Below, in pieces: positions 11,460-21,999 of a DNA stretch of 64,000 bases (its first letter is position 1; each line of letters begins with the position of its first letter). Under the pieces are notes generated by a model. That model had not been told where the DNA came from. It searched no databases and was given only the letters and a program-made list of their open reading frames with translations. The stretch lies in assembly GCA_027924585.1 (NCBI GenBank), contig BSBM01000232.1, positions 27,862,501-27,926,500 of the forward strand, given 5' to 3'. The position numbers and the translations under genes are program-made. This stretch comes from Larix kaempferi. Taxonomy: Eukaryota > Streptophyta > Pinopsida > Pinales > Pinaceae.

Positions 11460-11805
11460 TGTGAGGAATCTCTAGCAATTAAATAATGAAAATGCACGAC
11501 ATATCATAAATAACAGAACACAAAACAGATTTATTGATCGCAGGCCACTTCGAGATGGAAACCTCCTTTGAGCAATACCAATACAAATAACTCATGGATT
11601 CCTTCATTGGCCTCAACACATACTTATATACTAAGTCTATGTGTCCAATACTATGGATCAATACCATGGAACATATAATAATACAGGACGATTTACAGAG
11701 CGTATGTGTCCAATACTATGGATCAATACCATGGAACATATAATACTATGAGATAATACAATATACTAGCAAATTAAAGAGAAGGGTTGACACAGGTTCC
11801 TAACA
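11460..11805 (-). repeat. Gypsy 5' LTR (346 bp)
   Basis: On the minus strand it starts TGTTAGGAACC at 11805 and ends GATTCCTCACA at 11460. A TATATAAG box lies near 11622-11630. U3 contains two copies of a repeat around GGATCAATACCATGG, so the promoter region carries tandem enhancer-like repeats. Confidence 0.85.
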
Positions 11806-12361
11806 GTTTAGTTAAAGCAAAGAAGATATGGCGAAAAAATAGAATTTTATTTACTTTTTTTTTAGAATGGATCTGAAACGGCTCGAAATTGATTTGCAAC
11901 AGCTCTGGACAGATGTAATTTGTGATTTATCACCTGTAAATAGATATGGACCACAGGTATGCGCGACTTCCTAAAGGTTCAATGGATTCACTCAGCCACC
12001 AATGCTGTCTAACGACTTGCATATTGGGGCAGTACCCCTCACTCCATGGATCAGGTAAAATTGATAACCTCTTTGTCACAAACGATAGCTCTTGGTTGAC
12101 CTCACGGGTGGTAACTAGTCAATCAGATAAGGTCGTTTCCCTTTTCGCTGGAAGGTCCTCTCAATGCGCCAGCTACTTCGGGGTTCCTGTGGTACTCCTC
12201 ACAATGAGTTTTAGGGCTATGCCCAAGTACTTCCCACAGTTAAGTGGATAGGGATTATTCCCGTATTCAAACCTGCAATTGAAAGGAACAAATACATATG
12301 CAAGAAAAAAAATTGGCAAAAATTCCACCCAACGAGCCCAAGAAAGTGCTATGGTACCAGA
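11806..12361 (-). repeat. Duplicated gypsy leader segment
   Basis: Aligns with 10905-11459: both contain GTTAAAGCAAA at the left, GGACCACA in the middle and CTCAGCCACCAATG further right. A degenerate PBS (one inserted base and a substitution) lies near 12348-12359. The segment sits between two LTR copies, so this is LTR-leader-LTR, probably from unequal recombination. Confidence 0.7.
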
Positions 12362-12712
12362 TGTGAGGAACCTGCAACAATTAAATGATGAAAACGCACG
12401 ACATATCAGAAATAGCAGAACACAGAAGATATTTATTGATTGTAGGCCACTTCGAGGGGGAAACCTCCTTTGAGCAAGCTCAATACAAATAAATCATGGA
12501 TTCTTTCATTGGCCTCAACACATACTTATATACTAAGTCTATGCATCCAATACTATGGATCAATACCATGGAACATATAATACTAGGGGACAATGCAAAC
12601 TATGGATCAATACCATGGAACATATAATACTACGAGACGACTTACAAAGCATATGTGTCCAACAATAGTATACTAACAAATTAAAGAGAATGGTTGACAC
12701 GGGTTCCTAACA
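12362..12712 (-). repeat. Third gypsy LTR copy (351 bp)
   Basis: Same termini as 11460-11805 and similar internal repeats. Immediately to its right, on the minus strand, lies TTTGGGGGAAA, which would fit a polypurine tract, although the DNA beyond is LINE sequence. Confidence 0.8.
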
Positions 12713-13590
12713 TTTCCCCCAAATTTTCTTCATCCACTAGACTTGTTCAATGTCCAGATATGACTCCAGTAAACAATCATAAGCCATCCGAGCAGCTACA
12801 ATTCCTTCTCTAGCATTGTAAATACAAACTAATATGTCCTTTGTCGAATTTAAAACGATCATGGCTCTATATAATTTATTAACATAAGAGTCCCATTCTG
12901 AAGCAACAATGGATTTCAGTTGTAAGTCCCACGTAGAATACCATTTAGTCCGTCCATCTTCCATCAAAGATATCACTTGCTTTAGAACAAAAACATTCTT
13001 CTTATGTAGCTCCATAATTAGAGCTGGTGTTAACTTGTATTCGTCACTTAAGACAACATCGGATCAATCCCCATGAAAATTTGTGTTCCCCTTGCATAGA
13101 TCCAACTGATATTTTGTTTTATAATCGGATATGCCCGTGTTAAACTACGCCAAATAAGAGATCCATTTTTTTCAATTTGTTGCTTAGACAAAAACTAGAA
13201 AACTAGCGGTAATTTTTTTAAATACATTGCTTTGATCACTAAACCCCATAATCCTTCATTAGTAATACTTCTACATAATCTTTTAGCACATAGGGATTTG
13301 TTAAAAGAACCTAGGTGTTTAATTCCCCAGCCTCCCTTCGTCTTTGATCTTGACAAGCATTCCCACGCAGCTAGATGATACTTGTGTATATTTAGTTTTC
13401 CGTCCCATAAAAAATGGAAGATAAGTCATTTGATCGCATTGATCACAGAAACAAGTAAAATAAAAAGAGATCACCAGAAGAAAGGAATACTTAAGAGGAC
13501 ATAATTTACTAAAATGAGGCGCCTTCCCATCATCAACCATCTGTAAGACCAAGAGTTGATCTTCTTTTGGAACTTCTTTATTAGCCACTT
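12713..13590 (-). pseudogene. LINE ORF2 C-terminal region
   Basis: Continues the reading direction of the LINE RT to its right. The minus-strand stretch 13015-12737 contains EDGRTKWYSTWDL and a later NAREGIVAARMAYDCLLE, resembling the region after RT in plant L1-type ORF2 (the pre-zf-RVT segment of the W-x-P-x-x-x-G-x-Y-S-x-K-x-x-Y type). Several frame breaks separate it from RT near 13590 and 13320. No poly-A tail is recognisable before the gypsy LTR at 12712, so the LINE 3' end was probably lost. Confidence 0.6.
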
Positions 13591-14479
13591 CCAATCTATA
13601 GATTTGTAACCATTTGGCTTAAATAAAATACGAGGTATTTAAGTCCTTCCTCAATACTAGACAACTTAAAAAGAAACCACGATCCAATTTGTTCAGTAAT
13701 ATCTGAATCCATAAAATGATGTAAAATATGAGATTTATGGGCGCTGATCAACATACCTGAGGTGTCACAAACAATGTCTAGAATTGAGCGAAGAGATTTC
13801 CATTCAGAAATACATCCATCACCAAAGATGAGCACATCATCTACAAACAGTAGATGTGTTATATGAACAGAGTTGGCCACCTTAATCCCTTTGATGAGAT
13901 TTCGTTCTTTTTCCTTTTTTAACAAAAGGCTTAGACCTTCAAATGCTAGAATGAAGAGATACGGTGATAGTGGGAAGCCTTGCTGCAGACCCCGATTTAC
14001 CTTGAAATATGAATATGGTGAGCCATTTATGAGAACAGAAAACCCGACAGATGTAATACACGCCATTATCCAATTGACTATCTCCATGGTTAAACCTATC
14101 TGAAGGAGAATAAATCTTAGGTAGGTCCAATCGACTTTGTCATAAGCCTTCTAAATATCTAATTTTAAGATGAAGGCATTGATATTTCTTTGCTTGATCG
14201 AATGAAGACACTCTTGTGCAACCCCCACAACATCGATGATCTGTCTATTTGGTAAGAAACCAAATTGCTCCTCCGATATACTTCTGCCCAATATCGGTTT
14301 TATCCTTTCAAAGATAATATTTGAGATGATATTGTATAAAATATTACATAAAGAAATAGGTCAATAATCATTAAAATCCACATGTATGTCCTTTTTGGGT
14401 ATAAGTGTGATATAAGTGGAATTTAGGCTGCAAGGGATCTGTTCCTTCTTCCTCGATTCATCAATCGCTTTAGTAATCT
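13591..14479 (-). pseudogene. LINE (L1-like) reverse transcriptase core
   Basis: On the minus strand the order is TYITLIPKKD and a degraded PISLCN block (near 14400), ISEEQFGFLPNRQI, then KAYDKVDWTYLRF. The stretch 14087-13596 follows, with RGLQQGFPLSPYLFIL and LLFVDDVLIFGDG (near 13835-13850). These are the conserved RT blocks of plant L1 LINEs; the catalytic motif is FVDD where FADD is usual. Stops, such as that before KAYDKVDW, and frame changes make it dead. The N-terminal end of this part is cut by the solo LTR at 14480; upstream sequence resumes at 15911. Confidence 0.85.
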
Positions 14480-15905
14480 TGTAACACCTCGATTTTGACT
14501 CCATTGCATTAAACTTATAAATAATGTAATATCGTTATGAAAATCGTGGTGAGGATCTCAAGGCCAAGGCCTCGCCATCGATTTATCGTTTATGTATCAA
14601 CAATTAAAAATCGATGCATATGGTTTGCGTGCTATCCAAGCACAATAGAAATCGTAAATATCATGTAAATATGCATTTTAATAAAATACCCATAGCTAGC
14701 TATGCAATGCAACAAGAGTATGGGGGCATTATTTTTACAAGGAATAGGGAGGGAAATATTCAAACCCTTGAACCCAATAGTGTCAATCCAATTGTCAGTG
14801 AGAGAACCCATGAACCTTCAACTACCCATGTTGAATTTTGTACTCAATCATTTATTTCTTACAAGGGTTGGTTGAAGTAGTTATTATTTTGGGAGATGGA
14901 GAGGTACAGTTGTCCAATTTCGTGTATGGGAAAGCCACCATTTGTGGAAATCATGTTTGTCTTCCTCGGAAAGAAAAGAGCCATGAATTTTCTCCCCAAA
15001 CCATGATTCATGCATCAGTTTTTCTCTCTCACGAGTTCTGAGCTTGCTAGGTGTTTTTCTCCATGAAATTTATGTGTTTCCCTCCATTTTTAGTTGTGAG
15101 AAGGGCGTTTTTGTGTTGTAGAACAATGGGGAAGAAGGGAATTCGATTTGGGGGTCCATAGAGGCCATTTTTGTCCATTTGAATGCTCGTATACATGTGG
15201 GGTAAAACATTTTCATCCCCGTGGTCGATTTTCTCTTCTCACAACTCGTTTTTGGGTGCTACGATTTGGGAAATCCATGGACAACATGTTTTGTGAATCC
15301 CATAGTTAAAAAAAAATTGTTATGCCCAACATATGTGCTTACTGTTTATGGGAGAGAATGTTTTGGTTCGGGTTATGTGTATCCATTGATTTGGATTGAG
15401 CTTGAGTGCAAGCATCCAAGAATAGAAGAGGGTTCAGAATTGGCTTGATAAACCCAACTATGGACTGGCTTGGCTTAGATGTGGTGTCCATTTTGTTGTG
15501 CATCAGTTGTAGGTTCCATTTCCTTGTGGAAATCATGCCCAACTTAGGGGTGGTAGTTGTGTTGAGATATTGATGAACACAATTGGCACATGTCTAGGTG
15601 GAACGTTGTAGTTGCATAGCTAGTTGCTTGAGACAAATTCACAATTAAGATAAGTATTCTCTATGTGTTCAAATTCTGCAATGTTTTTAATTGAATATTG
15701 TTATGATTATGAAAATCAATTCATGTTATATATGTGTGGATATAGTTTAATTTCCGTTGTGTATGTTTATTTTTCCATGATTATGCACATATGCATTTTA
15801 TTTTCTATGAATTAGTTCATGATGAATGGGGCTAAGTTTTGTAGAAGACCAGACATTCATTCATGTTCCCTTCCTTGATTTGGATCCATGGGATGGGATG
15901 TGACA
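14480..15905. mobile_element. Probable solo LTR inserted in the LINE
   Basis: The segment begins TGTAACACCTCGATTTTGA and ends GGATGTGACA, so it has TG...CA ends. It splits LINE coding sequence whose two sides are otherwise adjacent. The flanks AATCT (14475-14479) and AATAT (15906-15910) look like a 5-bp target duplication with one mismatch. It contains no retroelement coding sequence. A TGTAACACC start is common in plant gypsy LTRs, so a solo LTR of about 1.4 kb is the simplest reading. Orientation is uncertain. Confidence 0.65.
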
Positions 15906-15910
15906 AATAT

Positions 15911-16667
15911 CTTTGCCAAACAAGTAAAAAAAATGAAGGAAAAACTCGACAGTCCACCCATCAGGGACTAGACTTTTATAGTTTGCGAAGGATTTTAGTA
16001 CTTCCTTCTCCTTTATGGGTTTAGCAATATTCAAATAGTCTTCTCTCCTAAAGAACTAAGAGAATTTTTTTATGAAATGTAATTGGTTATCCCAATTGTT
16101 GTTGTTTCTAGAGGTGTAGATATCCTGGAAATAGAGGACAACTGCCCTTTTTAGTGGTGCGTGTTCACATACATAACCATCATTCTCATAAAAAATATCC
16201 CAAATGGAATTAGTGAGTCGCCTTTGATTTGCAAATCAATGGAAGAACTGTGTATTATTGTCACCATCCCAAAGCCACATGGCCCTACTCTTTTGACGCC
16301 AAGTCTCCTCGATCTGAGTTAGAATATCCTTCTTTTTTGCTTCCAAAGACAATAGTCTCTCTTTCCTTTCAACGAAGAACATATATTTATCACATAAATT
16401 AGAAAGCAGCTAGATGTCCCTTTCAATCTCCCCCAGGAGTTTTCCATTCTCCTATTTTTTCTCTTTCTCCCATACAATCACAACATATCTAACCAATGAC
16501 AACTTTTTTGACAGACTGAATAAGGGAGAAATATTTACCTGTTGCGAAGCATTGTTCCACTCTTTATGGATCAGATCACATAAGGTATTATCACCCAACC
16601 ACATGGGATTAAATTTGAAAGGATAAAAAGCATAATTTTTATCCTTAGATGTGGTCTGAAATACCAA
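15911..16667 (-). pseudogene. LINE ORF2, endonuclease end and pre-RT linker
   Basis: On the minus strand: FYPFKFNPMWLG (end of the endonuclease, the SDHxPI region being lost), then a long linker with RAMWLWDGDNNTQFFHRFAN, the A-x-x-x-W-x-x-x-G-D-x-N-T-x-F-F-H signature of plant LINE ORF2. Then come a YFQDIYTS-like motif and a degraded PGPDGWTVEFF block leading into the RT across the solo LTR. It encodes the region joining nuclease and polymerase. It contains multiple stops. Confidence 0.8.
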
Positions 16668-16669
16668 CT

Positions 16670-17420
16670 AAATAGGACCAAGATCGATAACAAGAAACGA
16701 TGACCTCTTCCCTAAATTACTGTAACTATTTTCTAAAACTAAAACCCAATTGGAAGGATGACCCATAAGTGGCGCTTGTACAATATCTCCTTTCTAGGAT
16801 CAAAACCAGAGTGCCAATAGGATAGCACCAAAAACCCATGACCCAAAAATGGCTCTCAATGTTTTTTCTACCTTCTTCGGAAACAAAACTGGAAAATGAT
16901 CCACCCTTTTGCCAACATCAAAACCCTTGGCGTGTTTGAAATGTAAGGTTTCCATTTTGACCTGATCCAATGAAGTATTTATTGATGAGAGGGTTTTATA
17001 TACTTAAACTTTCCCACTAGATCCCTCTGTGTCAATGCCGATACCATGTCAAATGTTATGTATTTCCCTAGAACACACAATAGTCGACCTTTCTTTTCTC
17101 TCTCAAATTTTAACGAGCAGTCACCCTTTCCAGAAGAGGACCTTAAGTTTAACTTTTGTACATCTTCCCATGAAGACTTGAGAGCCCCAGATGGGATCTC
17201 TTTTGTGTTATTTTGCAAATCCCTAGAGCCTGTGGTGGAAGAGTATGCAGGGTCGAAGATTACCTAAGCCATAGGGTTTATTTTGAATTTCCAATATAAG
17301 GACCCCGAAAGAGACAGAGAGGAACCCCCATCTGTCAGTTTCGAGCCACTCGAAACACCAAAAATAGAATGGTTGACTGGAGCAATATTATCCAAGACAC
17401 CATATTTCGTACATACAAAC
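16670..17420 (-). pseudogene. LINE ORF1-like (DUF4283-type) fragment
   Basis: On the minus strand: FDPAYSSTTGSRDLQ, then FEREKKGRLLCVLGKY and LTQRDLVGKFKY, then WKPYISNTPRVLMLAKGW, then a degraded L-W-V-x-L-P block. This is the order seen in the DUF4283 domain of plant LINE ORF1 proteins, which bind the element's RNA. It runs almost directly into the endonuclease C-terminus at 16667, so the ORF1 end and most of the endonuclease are missing: an internal deletion. Confidence 0.65.
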
Positions 17421-19700
17421 CTGTCACTATAGTGGGAAATGGAATCTATAGTAAAAACAATGCCAAATTAACCATAGTTACCATAGTAAAAACCATGGAC
17501 CTAGCCCGGTAAACATGACTAAAAAACAGTGGATTTTTATTACAAATTACCACTTTTTTGTCTGGTTGGCACTAGGTTTGCCACAAGTGGTGATCTTGAC
17601 TCCAGAACCACTGTTTCCGCTCAGGGTCGAGGAATATATAGGGTTCTTAGGGGAAGGGTTTTCAGAGCACACCACATCGAACGCATCCTTCCAGCTTTCT
17701 CTGAACTTTCTCTGATATTTCTTCCCCTGTAAATATCACTTAATCATGGCTTCACGTTGTGGAATATCATCAACTTTATTTAGAGACAAATATGTAAGAC
17801 ATTGTTTGATACTTTGGGTGATAAAAACAATAATTATTTGGATGATTTTTATTTTTTATGGTAAGTCATTTTTGTTTAAAATTAAGTTGAAAATTCATAG
17901 GAATTGTTAAATTGTAAATATTCGTTGTTGAAATTGTATAATCTAGTTGTATTAGGAGTATTTGAGGGTGGAAAATCCATTTATGCATTTAAAATTACAA
18001 TTTTAGTTACTAAAAAAATGAATTTGACTAAATATTATATAACCAAATGAAGAGAATTAAAATTAAAAAATATCCAAACTATCTAACATTTAAACAACTT
18101 CGATGCATATTGTTTACCTTACAACATATTGTTCATTTCACAATAACAAGCATCAATTGAAACAAATAATGTTATATCATGTACATCACTTTTGTTGCAA
18201 AAACTTAATATATCATTGCAACTTAGATATTTTAAAGGAATAGAGTTATATGATATGATTTCCTCAATTCAAATAAATATATCTAGAATTAGAATATGAT
18301 AATTTTACAAACATTGTCATTCAACATTATTTTGATGTCACTAATTGATGTCAACATTATTTTGATGTCACAAATTATTTTATTGTATGAGTGGGCCATG
18401 TCTTGATTGGATGTTTAAGCTTCTCATTATATGTTTTTCAATATGAAATATTTGGTGAGTCAAGATCATTATGCATTTGGAATACCTTAGTCATTGCATT
18501 GATTTGCCTTTTGTTTGGTAGCTATTATCATCAACCCTTTGCTAATGTTTCACAACCTATTCTTTGTCTTTGTTGCCTCCTCTTCTTCATTTGTGCACTG
18601 GCCTCCTCATTTGGATTTTTGTAGACAATTTTTTGGATGATTTCACCCATGTTTCCTCTCTATGGTAAAACAAGATTACTCTTAACTTTCATAGGGAGAC
18701 TTGAATCGTATCTACAAATTTTTCTTATAATTACATCGATAGGAATCCTTATTTTGGAATTGGATGGGAAGTTCCATATTAAACAACCTTTTAATGATAG
18801 ATCCAGATTGTGCAGATAGGATTTCTTAATGTCAACATATTCTTAGTCGAATCCACTAAATCTTAGGACATGATTTAACAAGTTAATGACTTTGGATCTT
18901 ATATTTTATGTAGTTGTCATTACTGAGTGGCATCACTAGTGATTAGCAGGATTCACCATATTATAGAAAATTTTCTCTTCAGATTACTGGTATTTACCAC
19001 TAGTAATTTACCTGGATTATTGCATTTACTATTGGTGCTTCCTCATCCTTTCACCACATGTTGGCTCTATGAATCCCACTTACACAACCATATCCATGTA
19101 GTATTTAATCCAAATTATTCAACTCCCTAGCATTTCAAATATTGCTTCAAGCTTTATGCAATTTTAGTGTCCATTGAAATATATGGCCCCGCAATTTCAA
19201 ATAATATTGTTGGGAATACACATGAATATGGTCCCCAAAACTGTTGCAACAGGACTACAATAGTGCAAAAAAAGAGTACACATGTGTCCATGGAAGCATG
19301 CACGTTCTCCTAGTTCGACATTCCCGAACCTACACATTTGCAAAGAAACAAGATCGCACACACGATGTTCTAGCGTAAACACGTTAGGAGCATGCGCGTG
19401 CTCTTGATAAACATAAAAAAAAGCTAGCAAAGTTGTTTATTGTTAAACATACCCACAGCTGATAGGACGAAACCGAACATGCCCTAAGAGAAAATGAGTG
19501 GACAAGTTCTACCATCAAACTCAATAGGGGCCAATCCAAGCATCTAGGAGCTACCATCCAACTTAGCAAGGGGATAATTCAAGAATCTATCCAGGTAAGT
19601 ATCATTTTCTTTTTTTTCGTTGCTTTTTTATTGTTTATTCAAATTTTAATAATTACAAAACTGTAAAAAATGTTTTTTTTTTTATAAAATTTGTAGACCA
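17421..19700. other. No gene seen
   Basis: AT-rich sequence without recognisable coding content. A 26-bp direct repeat containing CAACATTATTTTGATGTCAC occurs at about 18320 and 18351. Short open frames show no family signature. Confidence 0.5.
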
Positions 19701-19717
19701 TTTTTAATCCACCTGCA

Positions 19718-20600
19718 ATGGAATCCAATGAGAACCAACAAACTGAAGAAAAGATTAACCTAGAATCCAATGAGAACCAACAATCACAAGAAAATGTTAA
19801 TACAGAACCGAATCAAAACCCACAACAAGAACTCAACTAAGACTTAAATCAATTAAGGAATTTGATTCAGGAATTAAGAAGCACAAAGGAACCATCATGG
19901 TGGTCCCTTGCCACCTCATTGGGGACAACATCATTGATTCATTTCACCATACCCATTCTCAATTAACTGATATGATCGAATATAGGGTTAGAATGAGAGA
20001 TTTTTATTCCATTGGACTGTGTAAGGACAAAATCAAAGATTTGAATATTTCCAGAGCTTATCTTATTAGCATGTTCACTGATCCCAGAACAAACCAACCA
20101 CTCGTTGTCATGAAGAAACATGTGTGCATGGATTGGTGCCATTTTCATCCATGGAGAGAGATTTGGATGAAGAGGTGGTTCATGGTGTTTGATAAACCTC
20201 CTTGCAATAATAAGGAGGTTCCACTATATATTTCCTTAGAAAACTATGGGATGAGTTTGTGCTTGGTTTACATGCCAACTAATTCAACATTATTGAGTTC
20301 TAGGGTGTTGGTATTGGCTCTAGCCAAGATCAACCTATTGTTAGATGAAACCCATTGAGAGGGACACTTGCTGCTAAGCATGAACCTAACCCCCTTCCCC
20401 AACCACCTCAACTAGCTTATAGAATTGATGATATCGACGAGGCAATGAGACATGCTGCATGCAATCTAATTAGAAAGACCACATTTATGGCAGTGTCTCA
20501 AGTAGATATACTGGATAACCATGAGAGAGACACATGCATAGGGTATCCGGGGAAAATTGAGGAGAGACCAGTGACTGATGTAGCTAGGTTGAGCTATTAA
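19718..20600 (+). pseudogene. Unrecognised coding remnant with a repeated ESNENQQ motif
   Basis: From ATG 19718 a 40-codon frame encodes a Q/N/E-rich peptide in which ESNENQQ occurs twice. After TAA 19838 the frame stays open with DLNQLRNLIQELRS. A second frame (19897-20355) gives 153 codons with DFYSIGLCKDKIKDLNISR and DPRTNQPLVVMKKHVCMDW. A third (20355-20600) gives YRIDDIDEAMRHAACNLIRK and ends at 20598. The three stretches abut or overlap and have protein-like composition, so one frameshifted gene is plausible. I do not recognise the family. A retroelement gag-like or captured host sequence is possible. Confidence 0.35.
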
Positions 20601-20963
20601 CTTCGATGAGAACAACGCCACATTGTTATTCTCATTACAGGCATACTTTCCATGTCCCTACACCAGAGCTCATCCATGGAAGTTATATGGATCATGCTAA
20701 CACTTTTTTAAATTTATTTTCAATGAATCATTGAGTATATATTTACCTATGCAATAAATAAATTCCAACATAGGTAATTTTAAAGTAATTGTTTTTTACT
20801 TTTTTTATTTGAATGTACAACTGAGATACTGTCTTCGATGTGGGAGGACATAGGTTCTCCCAATTTGGATCGAACGATGGAAATTGTGACACCTCACACA
20901 CAAGTATTTTGATTACTTGTAACAATTTAAATCCATCTATAAGTAATTAATGACAAGAAACAT

Positions 20964-20964
<1 letters not shown>
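20601..20964. other. No gene seen
   Basis: AT-rich spacer between the orphan remnant and the microsatellite. Confidence 0.4.

Positions 20965-21022
<58 letters not shown>
20965..21022 (+). repeat. Compound CT/CA microsatellite
   Basis: About eleven CT units pass directly into about eighteen CA units. Confidence 0.95.
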
Positions 21023-21023
<1 letters not shown>

Positions 21024-21189
21024 TAACATTATTTAGGAAAGAACATGCATATTAACTTTCATTAATTGTTTAATTTATTTCAGATCACAAATTACTGTAG
21101 TAAATAACCTATAGATGGCCTATTCCATGGCATGCACTACATTTGCATAGAATCCTCCAAAAGTGCAAATTTAGAGTAAAAATCCAATT

Positions 21190-21999
21190 CCCTCAAAATA
21201 CCTCATTATCCATTGGAATTCCTTCTTTTAGATACAAATCCACCAATATTATTATATCCCTCATATCATCTCCACTCATAGAGTTATTCAAAACAATGAA
21301 CTTTCGAAGAGTGTTCCCCACACTTGCCAAGATTGTATGATTCCAAAGCTCCAATGTAAGCCTAGGATAAATAACCCACACCTATTTCACATAAATCAAA
21401 TCCCTTCATGGATCAAATCCATGTTTCCATTTTTTCAAGATGATACATGATTTCCTCAACAACCAATCCTACTTGAGGAGCAACTTTCTATCCTTTGAAG
21501 TTTTCAACAAGAAGCACAACCACTGCCAAACTAAAACATGGAAAACATGTGTATACCCTAAGACTATATGCCATACATCCATAAGGAATGAATGAAGAGA
21601 TTCACCTTTCATAAAATTAACCATAAACCTCCCATACAACATCTTATCCATCAGACCCTTGACCTATGACAATCCCACATCCAACCCCACCACCATTTTT
21701 ACCATTTACAAGCTTTAGTCTGATGCATTTATGAATTATTTTCTTGTGAGCTAGATTAAATATTCCTAATTTTTTTGTTCTCATGGCTCAAAATCCTTAG
21801 CTTCTATCTGCCCTTCATCCCCTTCACTCTTCTTCAGCTTCCTCATGACCCTTACAAAATTAATGACCATATTGAGCCCAATAACTTCATCAAGTCTTAG
21901 AACTTGGGGACCCTTTCTTAATTTTGAAATCTTGTTTGTTTCGTGGAAATGTATCCTTTGTTTTGCAGTTAAGATGGAATGGTGATTATCTTGACTCAT
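21190..21999 (-). pseudogene. Second LINE ORF1-like (DUF4283-type) fragment
   Basis: On the minus strand a region with KWKHGFDP and VWVIYPRLTLELWN is followed by HTILASVGNTLRKFIVLN and DLYLKEGIPMDNEVF. This matches the W-x-P-x-F-d-P ... V-W-V-R-L-P-G-L-P-L-x-F-W ... I-G-x-x-L-G-x-F pattern of plant LINE ORF1. The best part lies at 21400-21193; upstream, 21651-21469 (GRFMVNFMKG) probably belongs too. The stretch 21999-21781 is uncertain. No RT follows, so this is an isolated fragment. Confidence 0.5.

Larger units (their letters stand above)
589..11805 (-). mobile_element. Degenerate Ty3/gypsy chromovirus-like element, nested host of a copia element
   Basis: On the minus strand the order is LTR (11805-11460), tRNA-iMet PBS, leader, gag with CCHC knuckle, protease, a truncated RT joined to RNase H, integrase, chromodomain, PPT and a truncated LTR (772-589). 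This gag-PR-RT-RH-IN order with a C-terminal chromodomain is that of plant chromoviruses. The element is dead: gag has stops and a frameshift, the RT core is deleted, integrase has frame breaks, and a 6.2 kb copia element interrupts it between 2279 and 8455. Removing the copia DNA rejoins the coding sequence at the RNase H/integrase linker. Confidence 0.85.
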
